Positions 24,321 through 31,954 of a DNA stretch of 64,000 nt are shown piece by piece. Location of the stretch: contig NZ_CP053021.1 in the NCBI RefSeq assembly GCF_013001025.1, positions 4,347,001-4,411,000 on the forward strand, written 5' to 3'. Both the position numbers and the translations under genes were made by a program. This DNA is from Sphingobium yanoikuyae (GTDB lineage: Bacteria; Pseudomonadota; Alphaproteobacteria; Sphingomonadales; Sphingomonadaceae). The notes below the pieces were generated by a model. The model was given only the letters and a program-made list of their open reading frames with translations, was not told the DNA's origin and ran no database searches. The stretch's first letter is position 1, and each line of letters begins with the position of its first letter.

Positions 24321-25238
24321 ATGGATCGTCCGCTTTCCTCTCCCCGCAGCCCGTCCGTGCTGCTGCCCTTCCTCATCTGCTGCCTTGGCGTCGCGCTCTT
24401 TTCGGTGATGGACGCGGCGATGAAGGGGCTCAGCCTCTCGATCGGCCTTTATAACGCGCTGCTCTGGCGCGCGATCACCGGCAGCCTGCTCGGGCTGGTC
24501 CTGATGCTCGCCACCCGCCAGCGCTGGCCCAACCTTTCCGTGCTGCGCCTGCATCTGCTGCGCGGCGTGGTGGTCGCGCTGATGGCCAGCTTCTTCTTCT
24601 GGGCGATCATGCGCCTGCCACTGGCCGAAGCCATTGCCCTCTCCTTCATCGCGCCGCTGATCGCGCTCTATCTGGCAGCGCTGCTGCTCAAGGAACGGAT
24701 CGGGCGGCAGGCGATCGGCGCCTCGCTGCTTGGTCTGGTCGGGGTGGGCGTGATCCTGTCGGGGCGGATGCGCGGCGACTATGATGGCGATGCGCTGATG
24801 GGGGCGGGCGCGGTGCTGCTCTCGGCGATGCTGTTCGCCTGGAACCTGATCCTCCAGCGCCAGCAGGCCCAGCTTGCCTCGCCGATCGAGGTCGCCTTCT
24901 TCCAGCATCTGGTCATGCTGGGTGTGTTTGCGATCGGCGCGCCGGCCTGGGCGATCGTGCCGACCGGAGCGGCGGTGCCGCTGGTTCTGCTGGCCGCAAT
25001 CCTGGCCTTCACCTCTCTCGCGGCGCTCGCCTGGGCCTATGCGCGTGCGGAGGCCCAGCGGCTGATCCCGGTCGAATATACCGCCTTCGTCTGGGCCGCG
25101 ATCTTCGGTTGGCTGGCCTTTGGCGAGCAACTGACGCTTACTACCCTTGCCGGTGCCTTGTTGATCGTCGCCGGCTGCCTTATCGCCGCGCGCACGAAAC
25201 GGGCGGATATCGCCCATGTGGAAGCGGGAGCGGCATGA
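24321..25238 (+). CDS. EamA/DMT-superfamily transporter
   Basis: A 305-residue protein with about ten hydrophobic helices and the internal duplication of EamA domains: first half around MDAAMKGLSLSIGLYNALLWRAITG, second half around GAGAVLLSAMLFAWNLILQRQQ. The C-terminal region has the usual EYTAFVWAAIFGWLAFGEQLTLTTLAGALLIVAG signature. DMT exporters of this class move metabolites or amino acids across the inner membrane; the substrate cannot be inferred. It overlaps the acetyltransferase start by 4 bases. Confidence 0.9.
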   Translation: MDRPLSSPRSPSVLLPFLICCLGVALFSVMDAAMKGLSLSIGLYNALLWRAITGSLLGLVLMLATRQRWPNLSVLRLHLLRGVVVALMASFFFWAIMRLPLAEAIALSFIAPLIALYLAALLLKERIGRQAIGASLLGLVGVGVILSGRMRGDYDGDALMGAGAVLLSAMLFAWNLILQRQQAQLASPIEVAFFQHLVMLGVFAIGAPAWAIVPTGAAVPLVLLAAILAFTSLAALAWAYARAEAQRLIPVEYTAFVWAAIFGWLAFGEQLTLTTLAGALLIVAGCLIAARTKRADIAHVEAGAA

Positions 25239-25726
25239 GCCAGGTCATCATCAGGGACGCGCAATCGACGGATATCGATACCATCGCGAATTTCATCCTG
25301 GCGCTCGCCGATTATGAGAAGCTGGCCCATGAAGTGAAGGCCGACCGCGAGACGCTGGCCCGCTATCTGTTCGGACCCCGGCCGATGGCGGAGGTGCTGA
25401 TCGCCGAGCATGATGGCGCGCCGATCGGCTTTGCCCTCTTCTTCCACAATTTCTCGACCTTCGAGGGGCGTCCGGGCCTCTATCTGGAGGATCTGTTCGT
25501 CCTGCCTGAAGCGCGGGGGCTCGGCGCCGGCAAGGCGTTGCTCGCCCGTCTCGCCCGATTGGCGATCGCGCGCGACTGCGCCCGGCTCGAATGGTCGGTG
25601 CTCGACTGGAACGCGCCGGCGATCGCCTTCTACCGGGCGATCGGCGCCCGGCCGATGGACGAATGGACCGTGCAGCGCGTCGACGGCGATGCGCTCAGCG
25701 CCCTCGCATCGCATCCTGCAGGCTGA
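25235..25726 (+). CDS. GNAT-family N-acetyltransferase
   Basis: A 163-residue protein starting MSQVIIRDAQSTDIDTI. The GNAT core shows strand 4 (GFALFFHNFSTFEGRPGLYLEDLFVLPEARGLGAGKALLARL), where RGLGAGKAL is the acetyl-CoA pyrophosphate loop, and the C-terminal WNAPAIAFYRAIGARPMDEW. The overall pattern is that of diamine/polyamine-type acetyltransferases (SAT-like), so a polyamine substrate is possible but unproven. It is coupled by ATGA overlap to the upstream transporter. Confidence 0.9.
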   Translation: MSQVIIRDAQSTDIDTIANFILALADYEKLAHEVKADRETLARYLFGPRPMAEVLIAEHDGAPIGFALFFHNFSTFEGRPGLYLEDLFVLPEARGLGAGKALLARLARLAIARDCARLEWSVLDWNAPAIAFYRAIGARPMDEWTVQRVDGDALSALASHPAG

Positions 25727-25796
25727 CGCCCAGCAGCACGATCGCAAAGCTGCTCAGGGCAATCACGACAAAGGCGGGATAGAAAGAGGCGAACAT
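25695..25796 (-). CDS. 33-residue single-span membrane protein (candidate)
   Basis: A short ORF reading MFASFYPAFVVIALSS, then FAIVLLGVSLQDAMRGR. It is nearly all one hydrophobic helix with a polar, charged C-terminus. The ATG is preceded by an exceptionally good Shine-Dalgarno (AAAGGAGAT, 6 bases spacing), which is the main support. It overlaps the convergent 3' end of the acetyltransferase gene by 32 bases, which is a mark against it. No known family. Confidence 0.45.
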   Translation of the reverse strand: MFASFYPAFVVIALSSFAIVLLGVSLQDAMRGR

Positions 25797-25957
25797 GGCG
25801 ACATCTCCTTTCGCCGCCCATTTTGCGCCTGTGCCCCAGGCCCGCGACATACGCAATGTTGCGGATGGGGCGGGACGAGCCGATGGGCCGCAGGCTTGAC
25901 GAGGACTCCTGGCTCGGCGCATTGTGCCGGAACGGAACATTTGGGGGACATTTGACC

Positions 25958-28282
25958 ATGGCTGTCAGCCGCGGAGCCAAGCGCGCGCCGGAATGGCGCG
26001 AAATGCTCAAGCGCAGCATCGTGCGCAGCGGCGCGCTGATCGGGGCGATCTCGCTGTTTCTGGCGACCCTGTTCCTGGCGCTGGCGCTGCTGAGCTATCA
26101 GCCCAGCGACCCGTCGATGAACACGGTGGCGGGCGATCATGTCGCCAATATCATGCGCGCGCCCGGCGCCATGGTGGCGGACATGCTGCTGCTGCTGTTC
26201 GGCGTGCCGATCGCGCTGCTGCTGCCGCTGATGGGGATCACCGCCCGTCGTCTGTGGGGCGATCATGAGATGATTGGGTGGAAGGCGCAGTTCGGCAAAT
26301 GCCTGGTCGGCATCATCCTGATCGGCATCGCTTTGGCCTTGTTCCAGCCTGATCCGCTGGTCGGCCTACCCTCCGGCTGGGGCGGCATGATCGGCCTTGT
26401 CACTGCCAAGGGGGTGATGAGCCTGACCGCCCAGGCGCCGGCCGCGCAGGGCTGGATCATCGGCATATTGGTGGTCGTGGCCATGCTGGCCGGCCTGTTC
26501 GTCTGGTATCGCAGCCTGGCGCTGGAAAAGCCGATCTTCACCATCCGCCGCCCGACCCTGCCCCGGCTCAGCCTGCCGCGCCCCTCGCTCGCCTTTGCAG
26601 GACAGGGAGCAGCTGCCGATCTGGACGAGGATGATGACGGTCCGGTCGAACGGGTGATCGCGCCGCGCAAGCAGGTGTCGAACGAGCCCAAGCCGCCGAT
26701 CACCATCCAGGCGCCCAAGCCCGCCCCGGTGCAGCGCTCGACCGCGCCGGTGTCGCAGGATGATCTGTTCGGCCACAGCTCGCTGCCGTCCGCCGACCTG
26801 CTCAATCCGATTCCCGCCAATCAGGGCCAGAAGATCGACAAGGCTGCGCTGGAACGCAACGCCCGCTTGCTGGAGAGCGTGCTCGACGACTTCCATGTGA
26901 AGGGCAATATCGTCGAGGTCCGCCCCGGTCCCGTCGTCACCATGTATGAGCTGGAGCCGGCACCGGGCATCAAGGCGAGCCGCGTGATCGCGCTGGCCGA
27001 CGATATCGCCCGCAACATGTCGGCGCTGTCGGCGCGCGTCGCCACCATTCCCGGCCGCACTGTCATCGGCATCGAACTGCCCAACACCAATCGTGAGGGC
27101 GTGTCCTTCCGCGAACTCATCACCAGCGAGCAGTTCGGTGCGGAAGCGACCCTGCCGATCATCCTGGGCAAGAATATCTCGGGCGAGCCGATCATCGCCG
27201 ATCTGGCGCCGATGCCGCATCTGCTGATCGCGGGTACCACCGGTTCGGGTAAGTCGGTCGGCCTCAACGCCATGATCCTGTCGCTGCTCTACCGCATGAC
27301 GCCGGACCAGCTGCGCCTGATCATGATCGATCCCAAGATGCTGGAACTGTCGACCTATGACGACATCCCGCATCTGCTCGCCCCCGTCGTGACCGAGCCG
27401 AGCAAGGCGATCCGCGCGCTCAAATGGGCGGTCGAGCAGATGGAGGATCGCTATCGCATGATGGCCTCGATCTCGGTCCGCAACCTCGCCAACTACAACG
27501 AGAAGGTTCGCGCCGCCAAGGCCAAGGGCAAGCCGCTCGGCCGCCGCGTCCAGACCGGCTATGACCCCGAAAGCGGCAAGCCGATCTATGAAGAGGAGCA
27601 GCTGGATTTCCAGCCGTTGCCGCAGATCGTGGTGGTGGTCGACGAGCTGGCCGACCTGATGATGACCGCGGGCAAGGAAGTCGAATTCCTGATCCAGCGT
27701 CTGGCGCAGAAGGCGCGTGCTGCCGGCATCCACCTGATCCTCGCGACCCAGCGTCCCTCGGTCGACGTCATCACCGGCGTCATCAAGGCGAACCTGCCGA
27801 CCCGCATCAGCTTCTTCGTGACCAGCAAGATCGACAGCCGCACCATCCTAGGCGAACAGGGTGCCGAACAGCTGCTGGGCAAGGGCGACATGCTCTACAT
27901 GCATGGTGGCAAGGGCCTGATGCGCGTCCATGGTCCCTTCGTTTCGGACGATGAAGTGCGCGTGGTTGCCGACCATTGGCGGGCGCAGGGCGCGCCCGAT
28001 TATATCCAGGCGGTCACGGAAGAGCCGGAGGAAGGCAGCTTCGCGCTCGACGGCGTGGACCTGGGCGATGACAGCCCGGACGCGCAGCTGTTCCGCAAGG
28101 CCTGCCAACTGGTGTTCGAGAATCAGAAGGCCTCGACCAGCTGGCTGCAGCGCCAGCTGCGAGTCGGCTACAACAGCGCCGCACGTCTGATCGAACGGAT
28201 GGAGGAAGAAGGGCTGGTCGGTCCGCCCAACCATGTCGGCCGCCGCGAAGTGCTGCGTGACGAGAATGGCAATCCGCTCTGA
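25958..28282 (+). CDS. ftsK: DNA translocase FtsK
   Basis: A 774-residue protein with start MAVSRGAKRAPEWREMLKR, chosen because the 45 upstream codons are not conserved; GGGGGACA lies upstream. The N-terminal domain has four membrane helices (to about residue 195). A comparatively short Pro-rich linker (about 200-285) precedes the motor domain with ERNARLLESVLDDFHVKGNI, Walker A AGTTGSGKSVGLNAM (about residue 427) and Walker B VVVVDELADLMM. A C-terminal gamma winged-helix ends the protein (STSWLQRQLRVGYNSAARLIERME). It pumps chromosome termini through the septum and activates XerCD at dif. Confidence 0.96.
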   Translation: MAVSRGAKRAPEWREMLKRSIVRSGALIGAISLFLATLFLALALLSYQPSDPSMNTVAGDHVANIMRAPGAMVADMLLLLFGVPIALLLPLMGITARRLWGDHEMIGWKAQFGKCLVGIILIGIALALFQPDPLVGLPSGWGGMIGLVTAKGVMSLTAQAPAAQGWIIGILVVVAMLAGLFVWYRSLALEKPIFTIRRPTLPRLSLPRPSLAFAGQGAAADLDEDDDGPVERVIAPRKQVSNEPKPPITIQAPKPAPVQRSTAPVSQDDLFGHSSLPSADLLNPIPANQGQKIDKAALERNARLLESVLDDFHVKGNIVEVRPGPVVTMYELEPAPGIKASRVIALADDIARNMSALSARVATIPGRTVIGIELPNTNREGVSFRELITSEQFGAEATLPIILGKNISGEPIIADLAPMPHLLIAGTTGSGKSVGLNAMILSLLYRMTPDQLRLIMIDPKMLELSTYDDIPHLLAPVVTEPSKAIRALKWAVEQMEDRYRMMASISVRNLANYNEKVRAAKAKGKPLGRRVQTGYDPESGKPIYEEEQLDFQPLPQIVVVVDELADLMMTAGKEVEFLIQRLAQKARAAGIHLILATQRPSVDVITGVIKANLPTRISFFVTSKIDSRTILGEQGAEQLLGKGDMLYMHGGKGLMRVHGPFVSDDEVRVVADHWRAQGAPDYIQAVTEEPEEGSFALDGVDLGDDSPDAQLFRKACQLVFENQKASTSWLQRQLRVGYNSAARLIERMEEEGLVGPPNHVGRREVLRDENGNPL

Positions 28283-28311
28283 CGCTACGAAATGCCTGTT
28301 TTCCTTGAGCG

Positions 28312-28444
28312 ATTGCGTTCCGTGCAACCATGCTTGCTGCCTTCGCATTTGTCGTGACAGGGGCTTTGGGACATTAGGAACAGGCCTTTCAGGCATCCTC
28401 TCCTAAAAACTTTTCAGGCTGATCTTCGGATCAGCCTTTTTTTT
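28312..28444 (+). ncRNA. candidate small RNA, copy B, with intrinsic terminator
   Basis: Lies in the 407-base gap between ftsK and lolA. It matches copy A (21.24-21.37 kb) over TTCGCATTTG, GGAAC and the 20-base block CCTTTCAGGCATCCTCTCCT, then AAAAAC. The two copies diverge in sequence but not in form at the terminator: AGGCTGATC/GATCAGCCT with a TTCG loop (28416-28424 with 28429-28437) and eight T. Conservation of core and position with covarying terminator arms is what a functional sRNA family would show. The 5' end is undefined. The rest of the gap (28445-28689) shows only a good GGAG before lolA. Confidence 0.62.
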
Positions 28445-28689
28445 GTCCGCGAATCGGTCTAGGCAGGCGTCGCTGCTGCCGCGCCGATAAACATAATTGG
28501 AGCGGTGCCGCCGGTAAGACCGGCATGGCGAGGCGGGAGCACGGGGGATCGAGCCAGCCATTTCACGGCCGCTCTCCCCCGTCTGGTCTTTCCGATCGAT
28601 CCTTTCCCTTCGATGGAACAGCAAGGTTCACAGCGGGTTCAAGCCCCACCCCCTATGCCCCCTTTTCCGAACAACCCGGAGATGATTGC

Positions 28690-29328
28690 ATGAAGCGCAT
28701 CCTCGCGCCTGTCGCCCTGTCCCTCGCCACCGCGCTGGTTGCGGTGCCGGCGGGCTATGCCCTCGCCCAGCAGGCGGCACCGTCCGACCTCAATCAGGTC
28801 AATGCCTATATCCGCGCCGTCACCACCCTGACCGCCGATTTCAGCCAGACCGACCGCAATGGTCAGGTGCTGACCGGCAAGCTGACCCTGAAGCAGCCGG
28901 GCAAGATCCGTTTCCAATATGAAAAGGGCGTGCCGCTGCTGATCGTGGGCGATGGCAAGGCGCTGACCCTGATCGACTATGAGGTGCGCCAGGTGCAGCG
29001 CTGGCCGATCGGCAATTCGCCGCTGGCCGCGCTGATCGACCCGACCAAGGATTTGTCGAAATTCGGCACGGTCGTGCCCACCGGCGACCCGACGGTGCTG
29101 AGCGTGCAGGCAAAGGATCCCAAGCGGCCCGAATTCGGCACCATCACCATGATCTTCAAGCGCAAGCCCGCGTCGCCGGCCGGACTGGAGCTTTATGGCT
29201 GGGTCGCGCTCGACGCGCAGAATAATCGCACGGCGGTGCGCCTGTCGAACCAGCAATATGGCGTGCCGGTCGCCGATTCCGCCTTCCGCTGGACCGATCC
29301 GCGTCCGCGCGGCCGTCCGAACGGCTAG
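28690..29328 (+). CDS. lolA: LolA-like outer membrane lipoprotein carrier
   Basis: A 212-residue periplasmic protein with a signal peptide ending GYALAQQ. The LolA fold is indicated by LTADFSQTDRNGQVLTGKLTLKQPGKIRFQYEKGVPLLIVGDGKALTLIDYEV, the hallmark beta-half-barrel start, and later LELYGWVALDAQNNRTAVRLSNQQYGVPVADSAFRW. It shuttles lipoproteins from LolCDE to the outer membrane. LolB is generally absent in alphaproteobacteria. The start follows GGAG by 8 bases. Its position after ftsK is the common ftsK-lolA order. Confidence 0.93.
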   Translation: MKRILAPVALSLATALVAVPAGYALAQQAAPSDLNQVNAYIRAVTTLTADFSQTDRNGQVLTGKLTLKQPGKIRFQYEKGVPLLIVGDGKALTLIDYEVRQVQRWPIGNSPLAALIDPTKDLSKFGTVVPTGDPTVLSVQAKDPKRPEFGTITMIFKRKPASPAGLELYGWVALDAQNNRTAVRLSNQQYGVPVADSAFRWTDPRPRGRPNG

Positions 29329-29491
29329 GGCGGGCCGCAGGAACGATGGGCTGAAAACTTTCTGCCATCGTTCATCTGCCGCTCATATCGGATCGCCTAG
29401 ATAGAGATCACGGCGAGAGACGCAGACCGGGATTTCCCCCCTGTTACCCGGCACACCGCTCCCGTCGCAAAGCGCTTCAAGGGCGCGATCG

Positions 29492-29531
29492 AGACCCCCG
29501 TTCCACGCCCCCGGAGCGGGGGTCTTACTTT
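29492..29531 (+). terminator. intrinsic terminator after lolA
   Basis: AGACCCCCGTTCC (29492-29504) pairs with GGAGCGGGGGTCT (29513-29525), one G-T wobble, followed by TACTTTG. It lies about 165 bases after lolA and 45 bases before xth. Confidence 0.75.
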
Positions 29532-29575
29532 GTCCGGCGCTTGCGCGCGGGCGCGCGGCACCCTAGGTGCTTTTC

Positions 29576-30373
29576 ATGGCCGATACCCTTTCGATTGCAT
29601 CCTGGAACATCAACAGCGTCCGCGCCCGGATCGACATCGTCGAACGCTTCCTGACCGAGGAAGCGCCCGACATTCTCTGCCTGCAGGAAACCAAGGTGGT
29701 GAACGAGATTTTCCCCACCGACATGTTCAAGCGGCTGGGCTATGTCCATCAGGTGCTGAACGGCCAGCGCATGCATCATGGCGTCGCGATCATGAGCAAG
29801 GTGCCGATCCATGAGGATGACCGGTTCGACTGGCAGGCCAATGGCGAAGCGCGTCATGTCGGCATCCGCCTCGACAATGGCGTGCGGATCGAGAATGTCT
29901 ATGTCCCCGCCGGCGGCGATGTCGCCGACCGCATGGTCAATCCCAAATTCGGCCAGAAGCTCGACTTCATCGAGCGGATGATCGAGTGGTCCGGCGCGCT
30001 CGACAACAAGCCGACCATCCTGACCGGCGACTTCAACATCGCGCCTTTGGAATGTGACGTCTGGAGCCACAAGCAGCTGCTCGACGTGGTCAGCCATACG
30101 CCGGTCGAATGCGCGCTGCTGGGCCGGTTGCAGGCGTCGAACGACTGGGTCGATATCGGCCGCCATTTTCACCCTGCCCCGGCGCGGCTCTACACCTGGT
30201 GGAGCTATCGCGCGAAGGATTGGGCGGCGTCGGATCGCGGCCGTCGCCTCGACCATATGTGGATGACCAGGGACGTCGCCGACAAGGCGGTCGCCCACCG
30301 TGTCGTCGAACCCGCGCGCAGCTGGGAAAAGCCGTCCGACCATATCCCGATCATCACCGAGTTCGCCTTCTGA
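29576..30373 (+). CDS. xth: exodeoxyribonuclease III
   Basis: A 265-residue endonuclease/exonuclease/phosphatase-fold protein. The motifs are [11 protein letters not shown] (Asn), LCLQETKV (metal Glu), [15 protein letters not shown] (Asp-Asn), [21 protein letters not shown] and the final [12 protein letters not shown] with the catalytic Asp-His. It removes 3'-blocking groups and cuts AP sites in base excision repair. The stop overlaps the ribA start by one base. Confidence 0.95.
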   Translation: MADTLSIASWNINSVRARIDIVERFLTEEAPDILCLQETKVVNEIFPTDMFKRLGYVHQVLNGQRMHHGVAIMSKVPIHEDDRFDWQANGEARHVGIRLDNGVRIENVYVPAGGDVADRMVNPKFGQKLDFIERMIEWSGALDNKPTILTGDFNIAPLECDVWSHKQLLDVVSHTPVECALLGRLQASNDWVDIGRHFHPAPARLYTWWSYRAKDWAASDRGRRLDHMWMTRDVADKAVAHRVVEPARSWEKPSDHIPIITEFAF

Positions 30374-31434
30374 TGAACGGGCGGGATGCTGCCCGCGCCA
30401 TCGATGCGCTGCGTCGCGGCTGGGCGATCCGCCTGACCGCGCCTGATGGCGCCATCCGGCTGATTGCGATCGAGGGCGCGGATGCGGTGACGCTGGCCGA
30501 TTTCGATCCGCAGGGTCAGGCCGATATCCTGATTTCCGCCGCCCGCGCCGAGACGCTGAAGCTCGCCAACCAGCTGGCGGCGGCCGATCCCGATCTGCCG
30601 GTGCTGATCGAACGGGCGCCGTGGATCGACGCCGATGTCGCGACCTCGATTTCCGATCCGGTGCTGGACCTCGCCTCGCCGCTCAAGGGGCCGTTCCGTG
30701 CGCGCGCGCTGCCGGCGCCGCAGGCGGCCAAGGCGGCGCTGCGCCTGGCCCGTTTGGCTGGTATCCTGCCCGCCTATTTCCTCACCGAAGGCAACGGCCC
30801 GGTCGAGGCGGAAGTCAGCGCCGATGATGTCGGCGATTATGACGATGCCATTCACCTCGCCATCGCCACCCGTGCCCGCCTGCCGGTATCGGCGAGCGAG
30901 AGCGCGGAGATCATCGCCTTCCGCAGCCCCGACGAGCCGCGCGAGCATGTCGCGCTGGTGGTCGGCAAACGTGACGCATCGCCCCCGGTCATCCGCATCC
31001 ACAGCGAATGCCTGACCGGCGACGTGTTCGGCAGCCTGAAATGCGATTGCGGCCCGCAATTGCATCAGGCGCTGCACCAGATCGCCGACGCACAATGGGG
31101 CGTGCTGCTCTATCTGCGGCAGGAAGGGCGCGGCATCGGCCTCGTCAACAAGCTGCGCGCCTATGCGCTGCAGGATCAGGGCTTCGACACGGTCGACGCC
31201 AATGTGCGGCTGGGCTTCGCGATCGATGCGCGCGACTTCTCGGTCGCGGCGCGGATGCTCGACCTGCTCGGCATTGGCGGCGTGCGCTTGCTCACCAACA
31301 ATCCGCAGAAGGTCGCCGGCTTGCAGGCGGCCGGGATCGAGGTGGTCGAGCGGCTGCCGATCATCCTGCCGGCCAACCCGCATAATGAACGCTATCTCGC
31401 CACCAAGCGCGACCGGACCGGCCACCAGCTGTGA
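30373..31434 (+). CDS. ribA: GTP cyclohydrolase II with long N-terminal extension
   Basis: A 353-residue protein. The C-terminal about 200 residues are a complete GTP cyclohydrolase II: the zinc site [18 protein letters not shown] (three Cys), catalytic [19 protein letters not shown], and [22 protein letters not shown]. It opens GTP in the first step of riboflavin synthesis. The N-terminal about 160 residues are unusual; the segment [18 protein letters not shown] may be a highly degenerate RibB-like half, but the DHBP synthase acidic motif is not visible. The ATG overlaps the xth stop and the stop overlaps the next gene, giving a coupled trio. Confidence 0.92.
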   Translation: MNGRDAARAIDALRRGWAIRLTAPDGAIRLIAIEGADAVTLADFDPQGQADILISAARAETLKLANQLAAADPDLPVLIERAPWIDADVATSISDPVLDLASPLKGPFRARALPAPQAAKAALRLARLAGILPAYFLTEGNGPVEAEVSADDVGDYDDAIHLAIATRARLPVSASESAEIIAFRSPDEPREHVALVVGKRDASPPVIRIHSECLTGDVFGSLKCDCGPQLHQALHQIADAQWGVLLYLRQEGRGIGLVNKLRAYALQDQGFDTVDANVRLGFAIDARDFSVAARMLDLLGIGGVRLLTNNPQKVAGLQAAGIEVVERLPIILPANPHNERYLATKRDRTGHQL

Positions 31435-31931
31435 GTGTCATCCATGTCGATGTCGCCACCGGGCGACTGCGCTTCGGCGATCTCGACATGGCCTGCACCA
31501 TCGGCCGCAGCGGGGCCTGCGCGGCGGCCGACAAGCGCGAAGGCGATGGTTGCACCCCCTTGGGCAATTGGCCGATCCGCGCGGTGCTGCTGCGCCCCGG
31601 CAAGGTTGCCGCCGCCGGCATCGCCCTGCCCTGGCGCTGGACCCATGCGGGGGATGGATGGTCGGACGATCCGGCCGATCCCGCCTATAACCGTCCCGTG
31701 CGCCTGCCCCGCCCCTTCTCGACCGAAAGCCTGCAGCGCAGCGATGACGCTTATGACGTGATCGTCATCCTGGGCCATAATGATGCGCCGCCGGTGCCGG
31801 GCATGGGCAGCGCCATCTTCTTCCATCTGTCCGAAGGACGCCCGACCGCCGGCTGCGTCGCGGTCGATCGCGACGACATGCTGCGCCTGTTACCTTTGCT
31901 GTCACCCGGCGACGTCATGACCATTGCCTGA
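31431..31931 (+). CDS. L,D-transpeptidase family (YkuD) protein
   Basis: A 166-residue protein with a GTG start overlapping the ribA stop (GTGA). The C-terminal [19 protein letters not shown] contains the YkuD active-site pattern (HxxxxxxxxGC with catalytic Cys about residue 142). Upstream motifs [15 protein letters not shown] and VILGHND are also typical of the ErfK/YbiS/YkuD or YafK-like group. No obvious signal peptide is present, so either it is exported otherwise or it acts in the cytosol; some members of this Ldt subgroup look the same. It ends before convergent glnD. Confidence 0.85.
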   Translation: MSVIHVDVATGRLRFGDLDMACTIGRSGACAAADKREGDGCTPLGNWPIRAVLLRPGKVAAAGIALPWRWTHAGDGWSDDPADPAYNRPVRLPRPFSTESLQRSDDAYDVIVILGHNDAPPVPGMGSAIFFHLSEGRPTAGCVAVDRDDMLRLLPLLSPGDVMTIA

Positions 31932-31954
31932 GAATTTAGGCGCCTAAGTAGCGA

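Noticed and set aside
28625..28660. GGTTCAAGCCCC resembling a tRNA T-loop
   Set aside because: No acceptor, D or anticodon arms can be folded around it; chance match upstream of lolA.
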